Below the pieces are notes generated by a model. That model made no database searches and was not told the DNA's origin. It was given only the letters and a program-made list of their open reading frames with translations. Source: NORP240 sp942492445 (lineage in GTDB: Bacteria > Pseudomonadota > Gammaproteobacteria > Pseudomonadales > Pseudohongiellaceae). From it: a DNA stretch of 64,000 bases. Positions 42,903 through 52,532 of this stretch are shown piece by piece (position 1 is the stretch's first letter; the number at the start of each line of letters is the position of its first letter). A program made the translations under genes and the position numbers. The DNA lies in the NCBI GenBank assembly GCA_942492445.1, contig CALOEW010000086.1, positions 62,001 to 126,000 on the forward strand, in the 5' to 3' direction.

Positions 42903-45422
42903 ATGGTGAATTCGGGAAGTACCGCCAGGGGACAATTCAGCAATATCAAGCGCACAACAATTCTCGGCTTCATCGGGCTGACACTGCCAGTCTGTCTGAA
43001 TGCCCAGAATGTAGAAGAGATCGTGGTGGTTGGTGTAACACCGGTTTCCGGACTTGGCCAGGATCTGAATAAATTACCATTCAATGCCCAGTCGATCGGG
43101 GCCGGCGATCTGGCCAATTCACTCAGTCTCGACCTGACCGATCACCTCAACAGCAATCAGGCCAGTGTGACTATCAATGCTGCCCAGAACAACCCCCTCC
43201 AGCCGGATCTTCAATATCGCGGTTTCACTGCGTCACCGCTTCTGGGGCTGCCCCAGGGGGTGGCGGTCTACCAGGATGGCGTGAGGGTCAACGAGCCCCT
43301 GGGTGATGCCGTCAACTGGGATCTGCTGCCCGAGTCCGCGATTTCCAATCTCACCCTGTTGAGCGGCGCCAACCCCGTGTTCGGTCTGAACGCACTGGGT
43401 GGTGCCATCAATATCAGCATGAAAAACGGATTCAACTTTGCGGGCAACAGTGCGGAGGTGTCCACCGGTGCCTGGGGACGTACTGTGGGCAACATTGAAT
43501 CCGGGGGTAATAACGATACCTGGGGGTACTATGTCAATCTCAGTTATTTTAATGAGGATGGCTGGCGTGACCTGTCTGAATCAGACGCGCTCAACCTGTA
43601 TGGCAGCCTCAGTTGGCGGGATGGCGATCGTTCGTCAATCGATCTGGCCGTGCAACTGGGCCAGAGTGAACTGACAGGTAACGGTGCGGCGCCGGTTGGC
43701 CTGCTGGCGCTGGATCGCGCAGCGATTTTCACCGCACCGGATATCACCGAAAATGACGCGACCCTTGTCAGTCTCAATGCAAGCCATTATCTCAATGACT
43801 CGCTGCTGTTTTCCGGTACGGTTTATCGAAGGGAAAACAACACCGATGCCTTCAATGGCGATGCTTCGGAATTTCAGCTCTGCGAATTTTCCGGCGGTGG
43901 CCAGTCGCTGCTGGGAGAAACCGACGAACTGGAATCCAGTCTGGAAAATGATCTGGGAATTGATCTGAATTTCATCTGCAGTGGTAACGACAATACGATA
44001 ACGGATTTTAATACACTGGAGACCTTGATCGAGGAACAGGCTGTTCTGGCCGGCCTCGACCCGGGCGGATATGAACTTGAAGATGTAACCGGCTCAATCA
44101 GTGGCAGTGGTGTTCTGAGCGACCAGGCACTCAACAATGTCAGCAACCGACGCCAAACAAGTCAGGGACTGGAGGGGCAATTGACCTGGCTTTATGATTT
44201 CGGCAGGTTCAATAATCGGCTGGTTACGGGGTACAGCTATTTCAACGGCAGGTCCCGGTTCCGTTCCATCACTGAATTGTCCGGTCTTGATCCAATGACC
44301 CGCTCCACGGCCGGGCTGGGTACCGGTGCTTATTTCGATGAAGCCGCGACTCTAATTGCCACCGAGACAGAAAACCTGGGGATCTATTTTATCGATTCGC
44401 TGGATCTCAGCAGCGTAGTCACCTTGACATTGGCTGGACGATTCAATGAAAGTGACGTGACTCTTCGTGACAGAAGTGGCCAGCGTCCGGAGTTGAATGG
44501 CGACCATAGCTTTTCCCGCTTTAATCCTTCTGTCGGTCTCACCTGGCAGATCGACGAGGGCTTTAACGCCTACTTTTCCTACAACGAGTCGAACCGTACA
44601 CCGACTCCCATAGAGCTGTCCTGTAACGACGCAATTTTCAGTGCGGCGCAACAGCGGGTTGAGGAACAGGGAGGCGATCCGGACGACGTTGAATTTGAAT
44701 GCCGTCTGCCTAATGCCTTTCTCGCGGACCCGCCACTGGACGATGTGGTAACGAAAAATTTTGAAGCGGGGTTTCGACTGCGCTCGACAGATCTGGCATA
44801 CACGCTCGGTCTGTTCCATGCTGTCAATTACGACGACATCATTTTCCAGTCCACCGGTCGAGCCACCGGTCTGTTCGCCAACGTGGACAAGACCCGCAGG
44901 TTGGGAGTTGAATCGGCACTTTCCGGCACCCTGGGCAATCTGAACTGGTTTGCCAACTATAGCTATGTGGATGCCGTGTTCGATGACGACTTTTCCGCCC
45001 TCAGTCCCAATCACGTTGCAGCCGACGCTGAAGGGAATATCAGCGTTGAAGCCGGTGATCGTATTCCCGGCATTCCCGATCACCAGGCCAAGGCTGGCGC
45101 CAGCTATCGGTTTGGAAATAGATTGCTGGTGGGAGCGGATGTTCTTTTCAATGCCGGTCAGCACCTGCGGGGTGATGAATCCAACGAGCTCAATGAAATC
45201 GATGGTTACGCCGTAATGAACCTGCGTGCTCTGTACCGGCTAAGCGACAATGTGAGCCTGTTTGCCCGGATTACCAACGTTTTCGATACCGAGTACGAGA
45301 GTTTCGGTCTGCTGGGCGAAGAGCCGGACGAAGTAATTGATTTTCTTACCGATAACACGCCGGTTTTTCTTGGCGCCGGCGCCCCAAGGGCAGCCTGGGT
45401 CGGTGCCAGGATAAGTTTCTAA
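42903..45422 (+). CDS. TonB-dependent outer-membrane receptor
   Basis: Outer-membrane receptor of 839 residues. A signal segment (TTILGFIGLTLPVCLNAQN) is followed by a TonB-box-like VEEIVVVGV and a plug domain with GVAVYQDGVRVNEPLGD, LTLLSGANPVFGLNALGGAINI. The rest is a 22-strand barrel ending AAWVGARISF with the terminal aromatic. The plug resembles receptors for siderophores or small organic ligands; the substrate is unknown. ATG 42903 is chosen because GGGAGTGGG precedes it and the signal peptide then starts properly. The stop codon at 45420-45422 coincides with the left end of an IS element, so the last codons may have been altered by the insertion. Confidence 0.92.
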   Translation: MVNSGSTARGQFSNIKRTTILGFIGLTLPVCLNAQNVEEIVVVGVTPVSGLGQDLNKLPFNAQSIGAGDLANSLSLDLTDHLNSNQASVTINAAQNNPLQPDLQYRGFTASPLLGLPQGVAVYQDGVRVNEPLGDAVNWDLLPESAISNLTLLSGANPVFGLNALGGAINISMKNGFNFAGNSAEVSTGAWGRTVGNIESGGNNDTWGYYVNLSYFNEDGWRDLSESDALNLYGSLSWRDGDRSSIDLAVQLGQSELTGNGAAPVGLLALDRAAIFTAPDITENDATLVSLNASHYLNDSLLFSGTVYRRENNTDAFNGDASEFQLCEFSGGGQSLLGETDELESSLENDLGIDLNFICSGNDNTITDFNTLETLIEEQAVLAGLDPGGYELEDVTGSISGSGVLSDQALNNVSNRRQTSQGLEGQLTWLYDFGRFNNRLVTGYSYFNGRSRFRSITELSGLDPMTRSTAGLGTGAYFDEAATLIATETENLGIYFIDSLDLSSVVTLTLAGRFNESDVTLRDRSGQRPELNGDHSFSRFNPSVGLTWQIDEGFNAYFSYNESNRTPTPIELSCNDAIFSAAQQRVEEQGGDPDDVEFECRLPNAFLADPPLDDVVTKNFEAGFRLRSTDLAYTLGLFHAVNYDDIIFQSTGRATGLFANVDKTRRLGVESALSGTLGNLNWFANYSYVDAVFDDDFSALSPNHVAADAEGNISVEAGDRIPGIPDHQAKAGASYRFGNRLLVGADVLFNAGQHLRGDESNELNEIDGYAVMNLRALYRLSDNVSLFARITNVFDTEYESFGLLGEEPDEVIDFLTDNTPVFLGAGAPRAAWVGARISF

Positions 45423-46822
45423 GTGGACACCGCCCGTTTGCCAAGAGAATCCTGATGACGAGAAATAGTCGATTGCAGTCTTACATCCATTCCTGTTTGT
45501 GGAGTTGGTCTCCTGGCCTCTATGAATTTCGCCGACGGGGGCCCTATCTGATTAAAGAGGTTTTTCACCTCAAGAGGTTCCTCGGGTTTGACCCGCCGCG
45601 GTCCGACCTGTTTCGTCATAGTTTCACTTGTGCAATCGTTGAGTGACCTCCGCTACTCGTTATGTCGAGGGTTATTCAGGCTAGCTCTCATGCGCTGACC
45701 TGTATGTCTCGATAGTTCGCGCCTCTGGCCAACAAGACCCAGGCGATTCTTGCCATCTTGTTGGCTAATGCCACATCCACCTCGTTGACGTACTGGCAAC
45801 GCTACAGTAGCTGCTCTACCACGGATTACGTCCCGGCAGACCCGCCTTCAGACGCCGCACGCACATGATGTATCACCGCTCTTGCACCATGGATCATCAA
45901 GAGGCTGCGCGCAGTAGCCGTCACCCTCCTCAGTTGATCTCCCAGCAACCAACACCACCGCCGGATAGAGGCCTGCAGGAGAACCAGCCGTAGGTAGGCG
46001 GCAGTTGCCGGCCATTGCTGAACCCCCTGCCATTGGCGACTGTGGCGGCAAGGGCAGAAGCTGTCAGCACGCCTATGCCCGGTATCGCTTCCAGCCGCTG
46101 GCTCTGATCGTTGTTTGCGTGCCAGTTCTTCAACTGTCCTTCCAAACGCTGTACTCGCTCTATCAGCTGGTCATGTTCTGCCTTGAGCTCCGCCAACAGA
46201 TGCCCGGTGAGCATCGGCAATCATCCTCCCACTCTTCCAGGATAGACAGGCAGACGTTGAGAAACGACCTTCACCCCTTTCGGTAAACAGACACCATACT
46301 CCGCTAACACTGCGCGCATGTGATGACTCAGAGCAACCCGCTGCCGAACCAGTTGCTGGCGAGCATGGTGCAGATGCAGTACAGCTTGTTGTTCCGGACT
46401 CTTTGGCTCTACAAAGCGCATCGAGGGCCGTTGCACCGCTTCGCAGATCGCCTCGGCGTCGTTTACGATCATCTTTCTCTCGACTTCAGGTAAGGCTTCA
46501 CAAAGGCCGGCGCCATCATCCGGGCGCGATGCCCAAACTCATTCAATACTCCGTACCAGTAGTGGCGAACCGCCGCATGCCTCCATGCCAACCAGGCAGG
46601 GTGGAATCTTCGCAAAAAACTTTCGCAGTTGCGCGCGAGACAGTTTCTTGCGAAGCACCACTTTACCATCCTCATCTATCGCATGTACCTGAAAAACATT
46701 CTTTGCCAAATCCAAACCAATCACGCTAATCTTGTTCATGGATACCGTCCTCTCTGTTAGTTGATTGTTAACGCTTCAACTATGGCACTTTGATGCCGAC
46801 TTGGGGAGGGCGGTGTCCATTT
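45421..46822. mobile_element. Decayed IS110/IS1111-type insertion sequence
   Basis: The ends AAGTGGACACCGCCC (45421-45435) and GGGCGGTGTCCATTT (46808-46822) are inverted repeats matching at 14 of 15 positions. The 1402-base length is normal for this family, and IS1111-group elements carry such inverted repeats. Inside is a transposase pseudogene on the minus strand. About 250 bases between the left end and the transposase stop hold no recognised gene. The left end begins inside the TAA of the TonB receptor gene. Confidence 0.8.
45688..46739 (-). pseudogene. IS110-family transposase, multiply frameshifted
   Basis: DEDD-type transposase. ATG 46739 opens MNKISVIGLDLAKNVFQVHA with the first catalytic Asp of the N-terminal domain and GMEACGG near residue 52. 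The frame then breaks at about 46545 and continues in pieces: a coil region (HHARQQLVRQRVALSHHMRA), the C-terminal transposase_20 segment LEAIPGIGVLTASALAA, and a final conserved NKMARIAWVLLARGANYRD that ends at 45688. At least three frameshifts separate these parts, so the gene is dead. Its summed length (about 350 residues) is normal, so loss was by small changes rather than deletion. Confidence 0.85.
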
Positions 46823-47108
46823 CATCTGATTAAGTCCCCACAACGCCCTGGCCTCAGGCAAGTCTGCTGGCGAGGCACATTGCCGCCGGCATGCGTCGGC
46901 CTGTCAAGGCAGTGCAACGAAGCCATCGGGCTTGCCTGAAGGCCCCCTCGGGCGGAAAGCAGTCAGAGGTTGACCAGGGTGCGGTCCGCAGCGTACTTGA
47001 CCTGTGTCAATGGATCTGTTGTTTTCCTGATCTGTCGATTTGCCCTCTATTACAACTGAGCTAGAATAACCAGAAGAGGGCTGTTCCTCGCACTCAGGAG
47101 TGATAACA

Positions 47109-47609
47109 ATGACTACAGACAATATAGGTTCAGGGGCGTTGCGGATTGGTTTCCTTACCGCCATTGTCCCATTGCTGGTGGCCTGCGGAGGCGGTGAGCC
47201 GACGCAGGCGCGACTTCCGGTCAGTATCAACGAAGTGATGGCGTCGCTGATCAATCACTCGGCGGACCCGATCTGGATTGCAGCGTGGAAAAATCCGCAG
47301 ACGGACAGTGACTGGCGTGAGCTGGAACATCTAGCAAGGCAGTTGCAGCTTGGCGGCGCATTACTGTCAATTCCGGGCACCGGGCCCCTGGATGACGAAT
47401 GGACTGCCAATGAAGACTGGGTAAGTTACGGCAATCAGCTCAGTACCGCGGCCGCCGGCGCGGTGAATGCGGCCAGGTCAAGAGATCTGCAGTTGATCGC
47501 CAGTTCGGGGGACGACATTGTCGATATATGCGAAAGCTGCCACATCGACTTCAAAGCCGGATACTCCGACGATGAATATCTATGGCGAGCTGTCACCTTT
47601 ACCTTCTGA
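47109..47609 (+). CDS. Cytochrome c-like lipoprotein with C-terminal CxxCH
   Basis: A 166-residue protein with a lipobox (LLVAC, Cys26) and a single heme-binding motif CESCH at residues 141-145, near the end and followed by IDFK. A four-helix layout with heme at the C-terminal helix is the pattern of class II cytochromes c (c' and c556). It is likely anchored to the inner or outer membrane, facing the periplasm. ATG 47109 is chosen over GTG 47100 because CAGGAG ends 8 bases before it. It stands alone; no partner oxidoreductase is adjacent. Its electron partner is unknown. Confidence 0.75.
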   Translation: MTTDNIGSGALRIGFLTAIVPLLVACGGGEPTQARLPVSINEVMASLINHSADPIWIAAWKNPQTDSDWRELEHLARQLQLGGALLSIPGTGPLDDEWTANEDWVSYGNQLSTAAAGAVNAARSRDLQLIASSGDDIVDICESCHIDFKAGYSDDEYLWRAVTFTF

Positions 47610-47684
47610 TGCCGACCGCTAACACAATCAGGATTGTCCACGGCAGGCGCCAAAAGGCTGTTGCAGATTCGCTGCAGCAGCCTG

Positions 47685-48107
47685 TTAATGCCATGCTCCC
47701 AGGATCAGCCCCATGAGGGTAAACACGATGATCCAGTAGCCGCCGTTGATGGCCATGTAGCGGAACGAGCGTTGTTCGAACAGGGCATTGACACCCAGCG
47801 CCATGGCAACCCAGCCGAATCCGGTAAGAAAACCATAAAAGGCACCACTGGAGGCATTGATCAGTTCCGCGGATTCCGCTGTGCCACCATAGAAGAACAT
47901 CGCCAGGCAAAACGCCATGACCAGCTGGAACACCAGCGCCAGTGAGAATATCCGCGCCATGTTGCCGGAGGCAACCTGCTCTTCGGTTATGCCGGCGGAG
48001 TCCATCCAGGCCCTGCCAAGAACGGGTCCGTACCAAAGAAAGCCCACCACGAAGGCAGACAGGGTTGCTGCCAGAATAGCCAGCCAGTTCAGATCAGAAA
48101 GGTTCAT
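47685..48107 (-). CDS. DUF1761 membrane protein
   Basis: A 140-residue inner-membrane protein with four helices. The start LNWLAILAATLSAFVVGFLWYGPVLGRAWM is typical of DUF1761, and the end GYWIIVFTLMGLILGAWH matches the family. Function unknown. It lies between the cytochrome-like gene (convergent) and the PIN-PhoH gene (same strand, 59 bases upstream). Confidence 0.85.
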   Translation of the reverse strand: MNLSDLNWLAILAATLSAFVVGFLWYGPVLGRAWMDSAGITEEQVASGNMARIFSLALVFQLVMAFCLAMFFYGGTAESAELINASSGAFYGFLTGFGWVAMALGVNALFEQRSFRYMAINGGYWIIVFTLMGLILGAWH

Positions 48108-48166
48108 CGCAGTCTCCCGATTGTCGTTTTGATTCCTTCTCTGCAGTCGTCGCTTTGCGCTGCCCC

Positions 48167-49582
48167 CTAGAGGTGCGACTCTGCGTATTCAGCGAGAATA
48201 GACCTGGGCACTCCCTTCAACAGGATACTGCCGCCATGGCTGAACTCCTTGAACCGTTCCGTCAGGTATGTCAGCCCTGAGCTGGTCGGAGTCAGAAATG
48301 GCGTGTCGATCTGGGCCAGATTGCCCAGGCAGATGACCTTGGAACCCTTCCCCGCGCGCGTAACGATTGTCTTGATCTGGTGAGGTGTCAGATTCTGGGA
48401 TTCATCGATAATGATGAGGCTGCTCTGAAAACTGCGCCCCCGGATGTAATTCATCGATTTAAACAGTAACGGCACCTTGTCCAGCACGTAGTCAATACTG
48501 CTGTTGCAGTTTTCATCGTCCCAGTGCAGCGCCTCCAGATTGTCGGTGATAGCGCCTAACCAGGGGCCCATCTTCTCCTCTTCGGTGCCCGGAAGAAACC
48601 CGATATCCTCATCGAGCCCCTGGGTGCTTCGGGTGGCAATGATGCGTCGGTACATCTTGTTGGGAACCGTCATTTCGATGGCCGCAGCCAGTGCCAGAAT
48701 TGTCTTGCCTGATCCTGCCGACCCGGTAAGGTTGACCAGATGTATATCGGGGTCCAACAACAGGTTCAGCGCCATGGCCTGATAAATATCGCGTGGAGTC
48801 AGTCCCCATGCCTCGGTCTGTAACGTAGCTTCCAGGTCCAGGTGCAGCAGGGTAACTCTGTCATGGGATATCGCGCAGACCCTGGCCAGAAATCCATATG
48901 CATCGAGGACAAACTGGTTCGGGTGCACCGGCTTCTGGAAAAGGTCCCGTGCCAGCGTGTGGTAGGTACGGCCGGCGTCCTGAATAGTCTCTACATTCTC
49001 CACTCTATCCCAGAAACTGCCTTCGTATTCGATATAGCCTTTGTTCAGCTGTTCGATATCGCTGAGCAGCTGATCGCTCTGGTAGTCTTCCGCCTCTAAG
49101 CCGCAACCTCGTGCCTTGAGTCGGATATTGATGTCCTTGCTGACCAGTACAACGCGCTGACCGGGATGCCGGTGCTTCAAAAAGCACACATCGTTGAGAA
49201 TTCTGTTGTCGTTGTTATGGCCTGAGAGAGCAGACAGTCCTTCCGATGCCTCACCCATCAGTACCGACAGTCTTCCTGTTGAGGCGGAGTTGCCGGCACG
49301 TGATATGCCTACACCTGCCTCCACTTCGGCGGGAGTCGCTCGTCCCAGCACTGTGTCGAGTTCCCGGATTGCCTGACGACATTCCGCGGCAATCGTTTGA
49401 CGGCCGCTTTTCAGGTGATCCAGTTCTTCCAGAACGGTTATGGGAATCACCACATGATGCTCATCGAAATTGTAGATCGCGGTCGGATCGTGAATCAGAA
49501 CATTGGTATCGAGGACGTAAAAAATCGGATGCGCGGAAGAGGTGCCGGGGGGTGAGCTCTCTACGAGTTCAACTACGCTCAT
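48167..49582 (-). CDS. PIN-PhoH ATPase (PhoH2 type)
   Basis: A 471-residue fusion of an N-terminal PIN ribonuclease-like domain and a C-terminal PhoH ATPase. The PIN domain opens YVLDTNVLIHDP near residue 23 with the first acidic residue. The PhoH part has Walker A LTGSAGSGKT near residue 283, Walker B SLIIIDESQNLTPHQ near 390 and a late GLTYLTERF segment. PhoH2 proteins are RNA helicase/nucleases linked to stress and toxin-antitoxin systems. Here there is no antitoxin-like gene upstream. Length matches the family (YlaK type). Confidence 0.92.
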   Translation of the reverse strand: MSVVELVESSPPGTSSAHPIFYVLDTNVLIHDPTAIYNFDEHHVVIPITVLEELDHLKSGRQTIAAECRQAIRELDTVLGRATPAEVEAGVGISRAGNSASTGRLSVLMGEASEGLSALSGHNNDNRILNDVCFLKHRHPGQRVVLVSKDINIRLKARGCGLEAEDYQSDQLLSDIEQLNKGYIEYEGSFWDRVENVETIQDAGRTYHTLARDLFQKPVHPNQFVLDAYGFLARVCAISHDRVTLLHLDLEATLQTEAWGLTPRDIYQAMALNLLLDPDIHLVNLTGSAGSGKTILALAAAIEMTVPNKMYRRIIATRSTQGLDEDIGFLPGTEEEKMGPWLGAITDNLEALHWDDENCNSSIDYVLDKVPLLFKSMNYIRGRSFQSSLIIIDESQNLTPHQIKTIVTRAGKGSKVICLGNLAQIDTPFLTPTSSGLTYLTERFKEFSHGGSILLKGVPRSILAEYAESHL

Positions 49583-50010
49583 ATGATGACTACCTTATGA
49601 CTGCTGTGCCTGAAGGGGGTGCGTACTGGAAAATTCATTGCACTCGCCAGTCACAAGCTTGGAAGTTGTGTCAAACTGCTCATTGACACCCGGTAGACTG
49701 TGCTTCCACCGCGTTCTCCTGTCCTGGCTGCTATTGTGACGATGTTCCACTGCTTTCCGTATCAGGGTGGTTGGTTAACTCATGGTGGGAGACTCCGGAA
49801 AAGTTGGAACTTCATAGCTGTTCTGATCGGCAGCCTTGCGGTAATCATTACTGAATAATCAGAGGTTCCTTAAATTCAACAGAGCGATGCGGTATTTGAT
49901 CAGTGGTTCCCTAAACTTTTGGGCCTTGCTAATGATAAAGGTATTATCCCCCTGAACCGGAGAAGACCGGGCCAGCAGTTCAGGCCAGAACTGTCGAGGA
50001 CCGCAAGCTG
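49583..50010. other. Intergenic region upstream of the CRP-like gene
   Basis: 428 bases between divergent genes. It holds two palindrome copies (49851-49916). No convincing gene or promoter pair was found. Confidence 0.4.
49851..49916. repeat. Two direct copies of the TCAGAGG motif
   Basis: AATAATCAGAGGTTCCTTAA (49855-49874) and TTGATCAGTGGTTCCCTAAA (49896-49915) are direct copies 41 bases apart, upstream of the CRP-like gene. Both match the right arm of the family well. Confidence 0.6.
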
Positions 50011-50694
50011 ATGCCGACTCTCAGAACCAGCAAGGAAAAACTGCAGCAGTTTCTCGACAGTTGCGATCGTAAGGATTACCCGAAAAATACCCAACTGATT
50101 TCCCCGGGCGATCCCGCCGATACGCTGTATTACATTATCAGTGGTTCGCTGGTCGTCACACTGGAGGACGAAGACGGGCAGGAGCTCATCCTGGCCTACC
50201 TCAATGCCGGGGAGTTTCTTGGTGAGATGGGTTTGTTCATCGATCAGTCCACGCGTAATGTTCTGATCAAGACCCGCACCGAAGCCACACTCGCTGAAAT
50301 CAGTCATGAAAACATAGTGCGGTTCATGCAGCGGGTTGATCGGGATACGGCAATCAATCTCCTTATCGCCATCGGTAATCAGATCAGTGACCGGCTGCTG
50401 CGCACCAATCGCAAGGCGGGGCTGCTGGCTTTCTACGATGTTGCCGGCCGCATAGCCAGAACTTTGCTTGATCTATGCGAGCAGCCGGATGCCATGACCC
50501 ATCCCGACGGCATGCAGATTCAGATTACCCGTCAGGAGCTGGGCCGCATCGTCAGTTGTTCCAGGGAAATGGCTGGCCGTATACTGACCAGTCTGGAACA
50601 GCAGGGACTCATCACCGTTGAGGGGAAAAAGACGGTCATAGTTCACGAGGCTCACAGACCGGATTACCAATCCCTTCGAAAGACTTCCAAATGA
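50011..50694 (+). CDS. crp: CRP/Vfr-type cAMP-responsive transcription regulator
   Basis: CRP-family regulator of 227 residues. The cyclic-nucleotide domain contains GEFLGEMGLF near residue 69 with Arg and Ser of a cAMP pocket (FIDQSTRNVL). The dimer helix reads GRIARTLLDLCEQPDAMTHP, and the winged-helix end has ITRQELGRIVSCSREMAGRIL with the DNA-reading Arg-Glu-Arg pattern. The stretch from ARTLLDL to MQIQITRQE is nearly identical to that of Pseudomonas Vfr. It should act as a global cAMP regulator. It is monocistronic. Confidence 0.92.
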   Translation: MPTLRTSKEKLQQFLDSCDRKDYPKNTQLISPGDPADTLYYIISGSLVVTLEDEDGQELILAYLNAGEFLGEMGLFIDQSTRNVLIKTRTEATLAEISHENIVRFMQRVDRDTAINLLIAIGNQISDRLLRTNRKAGLLAFYDVAGRIARTLLDLCEQPDAMTHPDGMQIQITRQELGRIVSCSREMAGRILTSLEQQGLITVEGKKTVIVHEAHRPDYQSLRKTSK

Positions 50695-50814
50695 GCGGCA
50701 TCAATAAATCGGGAGCACTACGGAATCACCGGCCAGGTACTTCGAGCTTTCTGGTTGCTTCAGCTCTCCTGATATCGCGCCCAGGATTATAAGACGGCTG
50801 GCTCCTCCTGGGGG

Positions 50815-51063
50815 AAGCAGCGGTAGTGGGAATGCTTGAATGGGCTCAAGCGAGCTTGGGCCCCCTTGGAACGGTGGGAGGGGGGGGGGGCGTCGCTGTC
50901 TGTGGCCGGGTGGCGTGGCGCCGGAGGGGCGGCGGGGCCGGGCAGGCCTGCGGGGTCGGCAGGGGGGATGGTAGGGGATCAGCACTTGTATTCGGTTGCA
51001 CCAGGGGGGGTGCCTGAGTGAGAGGGGGATTGAAGGGTGAGTGTTTGAAGTGGGGGGGGGGGC
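50815..51063. other. Abnormal poly-G-rich stretch (left)
   Basis: The plus strand becomes extremely G-rich, with runs of up to 10-12 G, and coding sense disappears on both strands. The BNR-repeat gene loses its expected C-terminus exactly here (after GQIYCSPDSGDNWG). It looks like damaged sequence, such as false G calls at read ends, more than a natural locus. It could form G-quadruplexes if real. Confidence 0.7.
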
Positions 51064-52201
51064 GTGTGCCCCAGTTGTCGCCACTATCCGGAGAACAATA
51101 GATCTGGCCCCCGGTGGTGCCAAAATAAATACCGCATTCGTCCAGGGTGTCGATCGCCATGGCATCGCGCAGCACGTTCACATAACAGTTTGCCTGGGGC
51201 AGGCCTCTGGTCAGTGCTTCCCATTCGTTACCGCCATTACGGCTGCGATAGACCCGCAGCTTTCCTTCTGGCGGATAGTGCTCCGAATCGCTTTTAATGG
51301 GGACCACGTAGATGGTGTTGGCCTCATGGGCATGCACCGCGATGGGAAAGCCGAAATCGGTGGGCAGGTTGCCGCTGACTTCATGCCAGTTCTCACCGCG
51401 ATCGTCGCTGCGCATCACATCCCAGTGCTTCTGCATGAACAGCACCTCGGGTCTGGCCGGATGCATGGCAATGCGATGCACGCAATGGCCAACTTCAGCC
51501 GTGGGATCGGGTATGTAAAGCGAGTGCAATCCCCTGGTGATCGTTTTCCAGGTCTTGCCGGCGTCGTCGCTGCGGAATGCACCGGCGGCGGAGATGGCAA
51601 CGTAAATGCGATCGGGATTATTCCTGTCGAGCATGATTGTGTGCAGACACATGCCGCCGGCGCCGGGAGTCCATTGCATACCGGTGCCATGGCCGCGCAG
51701 GCCGGCCAGCTCTTTCCAGTTCTTGCCGCCGTCGGTGCTCTTGAACAGGGCCGCATCCTCAACGCCGGCAAACACCGTATCCGGATCGGACAGGTCCGGT
51801 TCCAGATGCCACACCCTTTTAAACTCCCAGGGATGCGGCGTGCCGTCATACCACTGATGGGTGTCAGCGGGATTTGCCGGTCGCATCGGATGTATCGTAG
51901 ACAAACCGGTTACTTTCCGCCTTGGGCATGCCGTCTGGCGTGGTGGTGGGTTCCCCCGGCGGCGTGCCGGGTTGCATCCAGGTCTTGCCGCCGTCGTCCG
52001 ATCGCTGGATGATCTGGCCGAACCAGTCAGACGTCTGGGAAGCGTAGATCCGGTCCGGATTCACTGGCGAAGCCGCCATGTGATAAATCTCCCAGCCACC
52101 GAAAAAAGGACCGTCGATGGACCATTGCCGGCGATTGGCATCGGCCGTGAGAATGAAAGCACCTTTTGCGGGTGCCGGCCAATCACTCTGATCTTGCTCA
52201 T
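51064..52201 (-). pseudogene. BNR/sialidase-fold repeat protein, frameshifted and truncated
   Basis: A beta-propeller protein of the 'exo-alpha-sialidase' (BNR-repeat) type, not a proven sialidase. ATG 52201 reads MSKIRVIG. A shift near 52171-52180 is needed to continue AKGAFILTADANRRQW, and another near 51879-51882 to pass from SNRFVYDTSD to the conserved THQWYDGTPHPWEF. Repeats of the type STDGGKNW, SDDAGKTW, SDDRGENW and SRNGGNEW follow. The C-terminus dissolves in the poly-G stretch at 51063. It is flanked on both sides by such stretches, so poor sequence quality may explain all of the damage. Confidence 0.8.
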
Positions 52202-52532
52202 GGTTGCTCCCGGGTGGGTGTTGCGGGTTGTTGGGGGTGCGGGTCGGCGGGCCACTTGCATGAGAAGAACAAGCCGTTTACGGTAATATATCACGCTGCG
52301 AAGAAAAGGGGGGTAGCAAGGGACTGGCCCTCGACTCGGCCGGGGGAGAGCGAATTCATCGCGCGCCCTGCAGGGACAATCCGACTCGGGGGGGTTGGTA
52401 ATCGGGAAAAGCGCAGGGGATTCGTTTGAAGGGGGGAGGGGGGTGGTGGGGGGAGGTAGAATTGTGGTTCGTGGGAGGGGGGGGAGGGGGAGGGGGGGGA
52501 GAGGGGGGGGGGGGGATGGATGGGTGGTTCAG
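52202..52532. other. Abnormal poly-G-rich stretch (right)
   Basis: 331 bases up to the multicopper oxidase start. From 52430 to 52515 the plus strand is almost pure G/A/T with G runs of up to 13. Neither strand has a recognisable gene; the oxidase ribosome site lies at its right edge. Same interpretation as the left stretch. Confidence 0.7.

Noticed and set aside
45419..45619. 66-residue minus-strand frame inside the IS element
   Set aside because: It reads through the inverted repeat and matches no accessory protein I know.
50701..51165. Pro/Arg-rich minus-strand protein
   Set aside because: It is a by-product of the poly-G stretch and overlaps the BNR gene in another frame.
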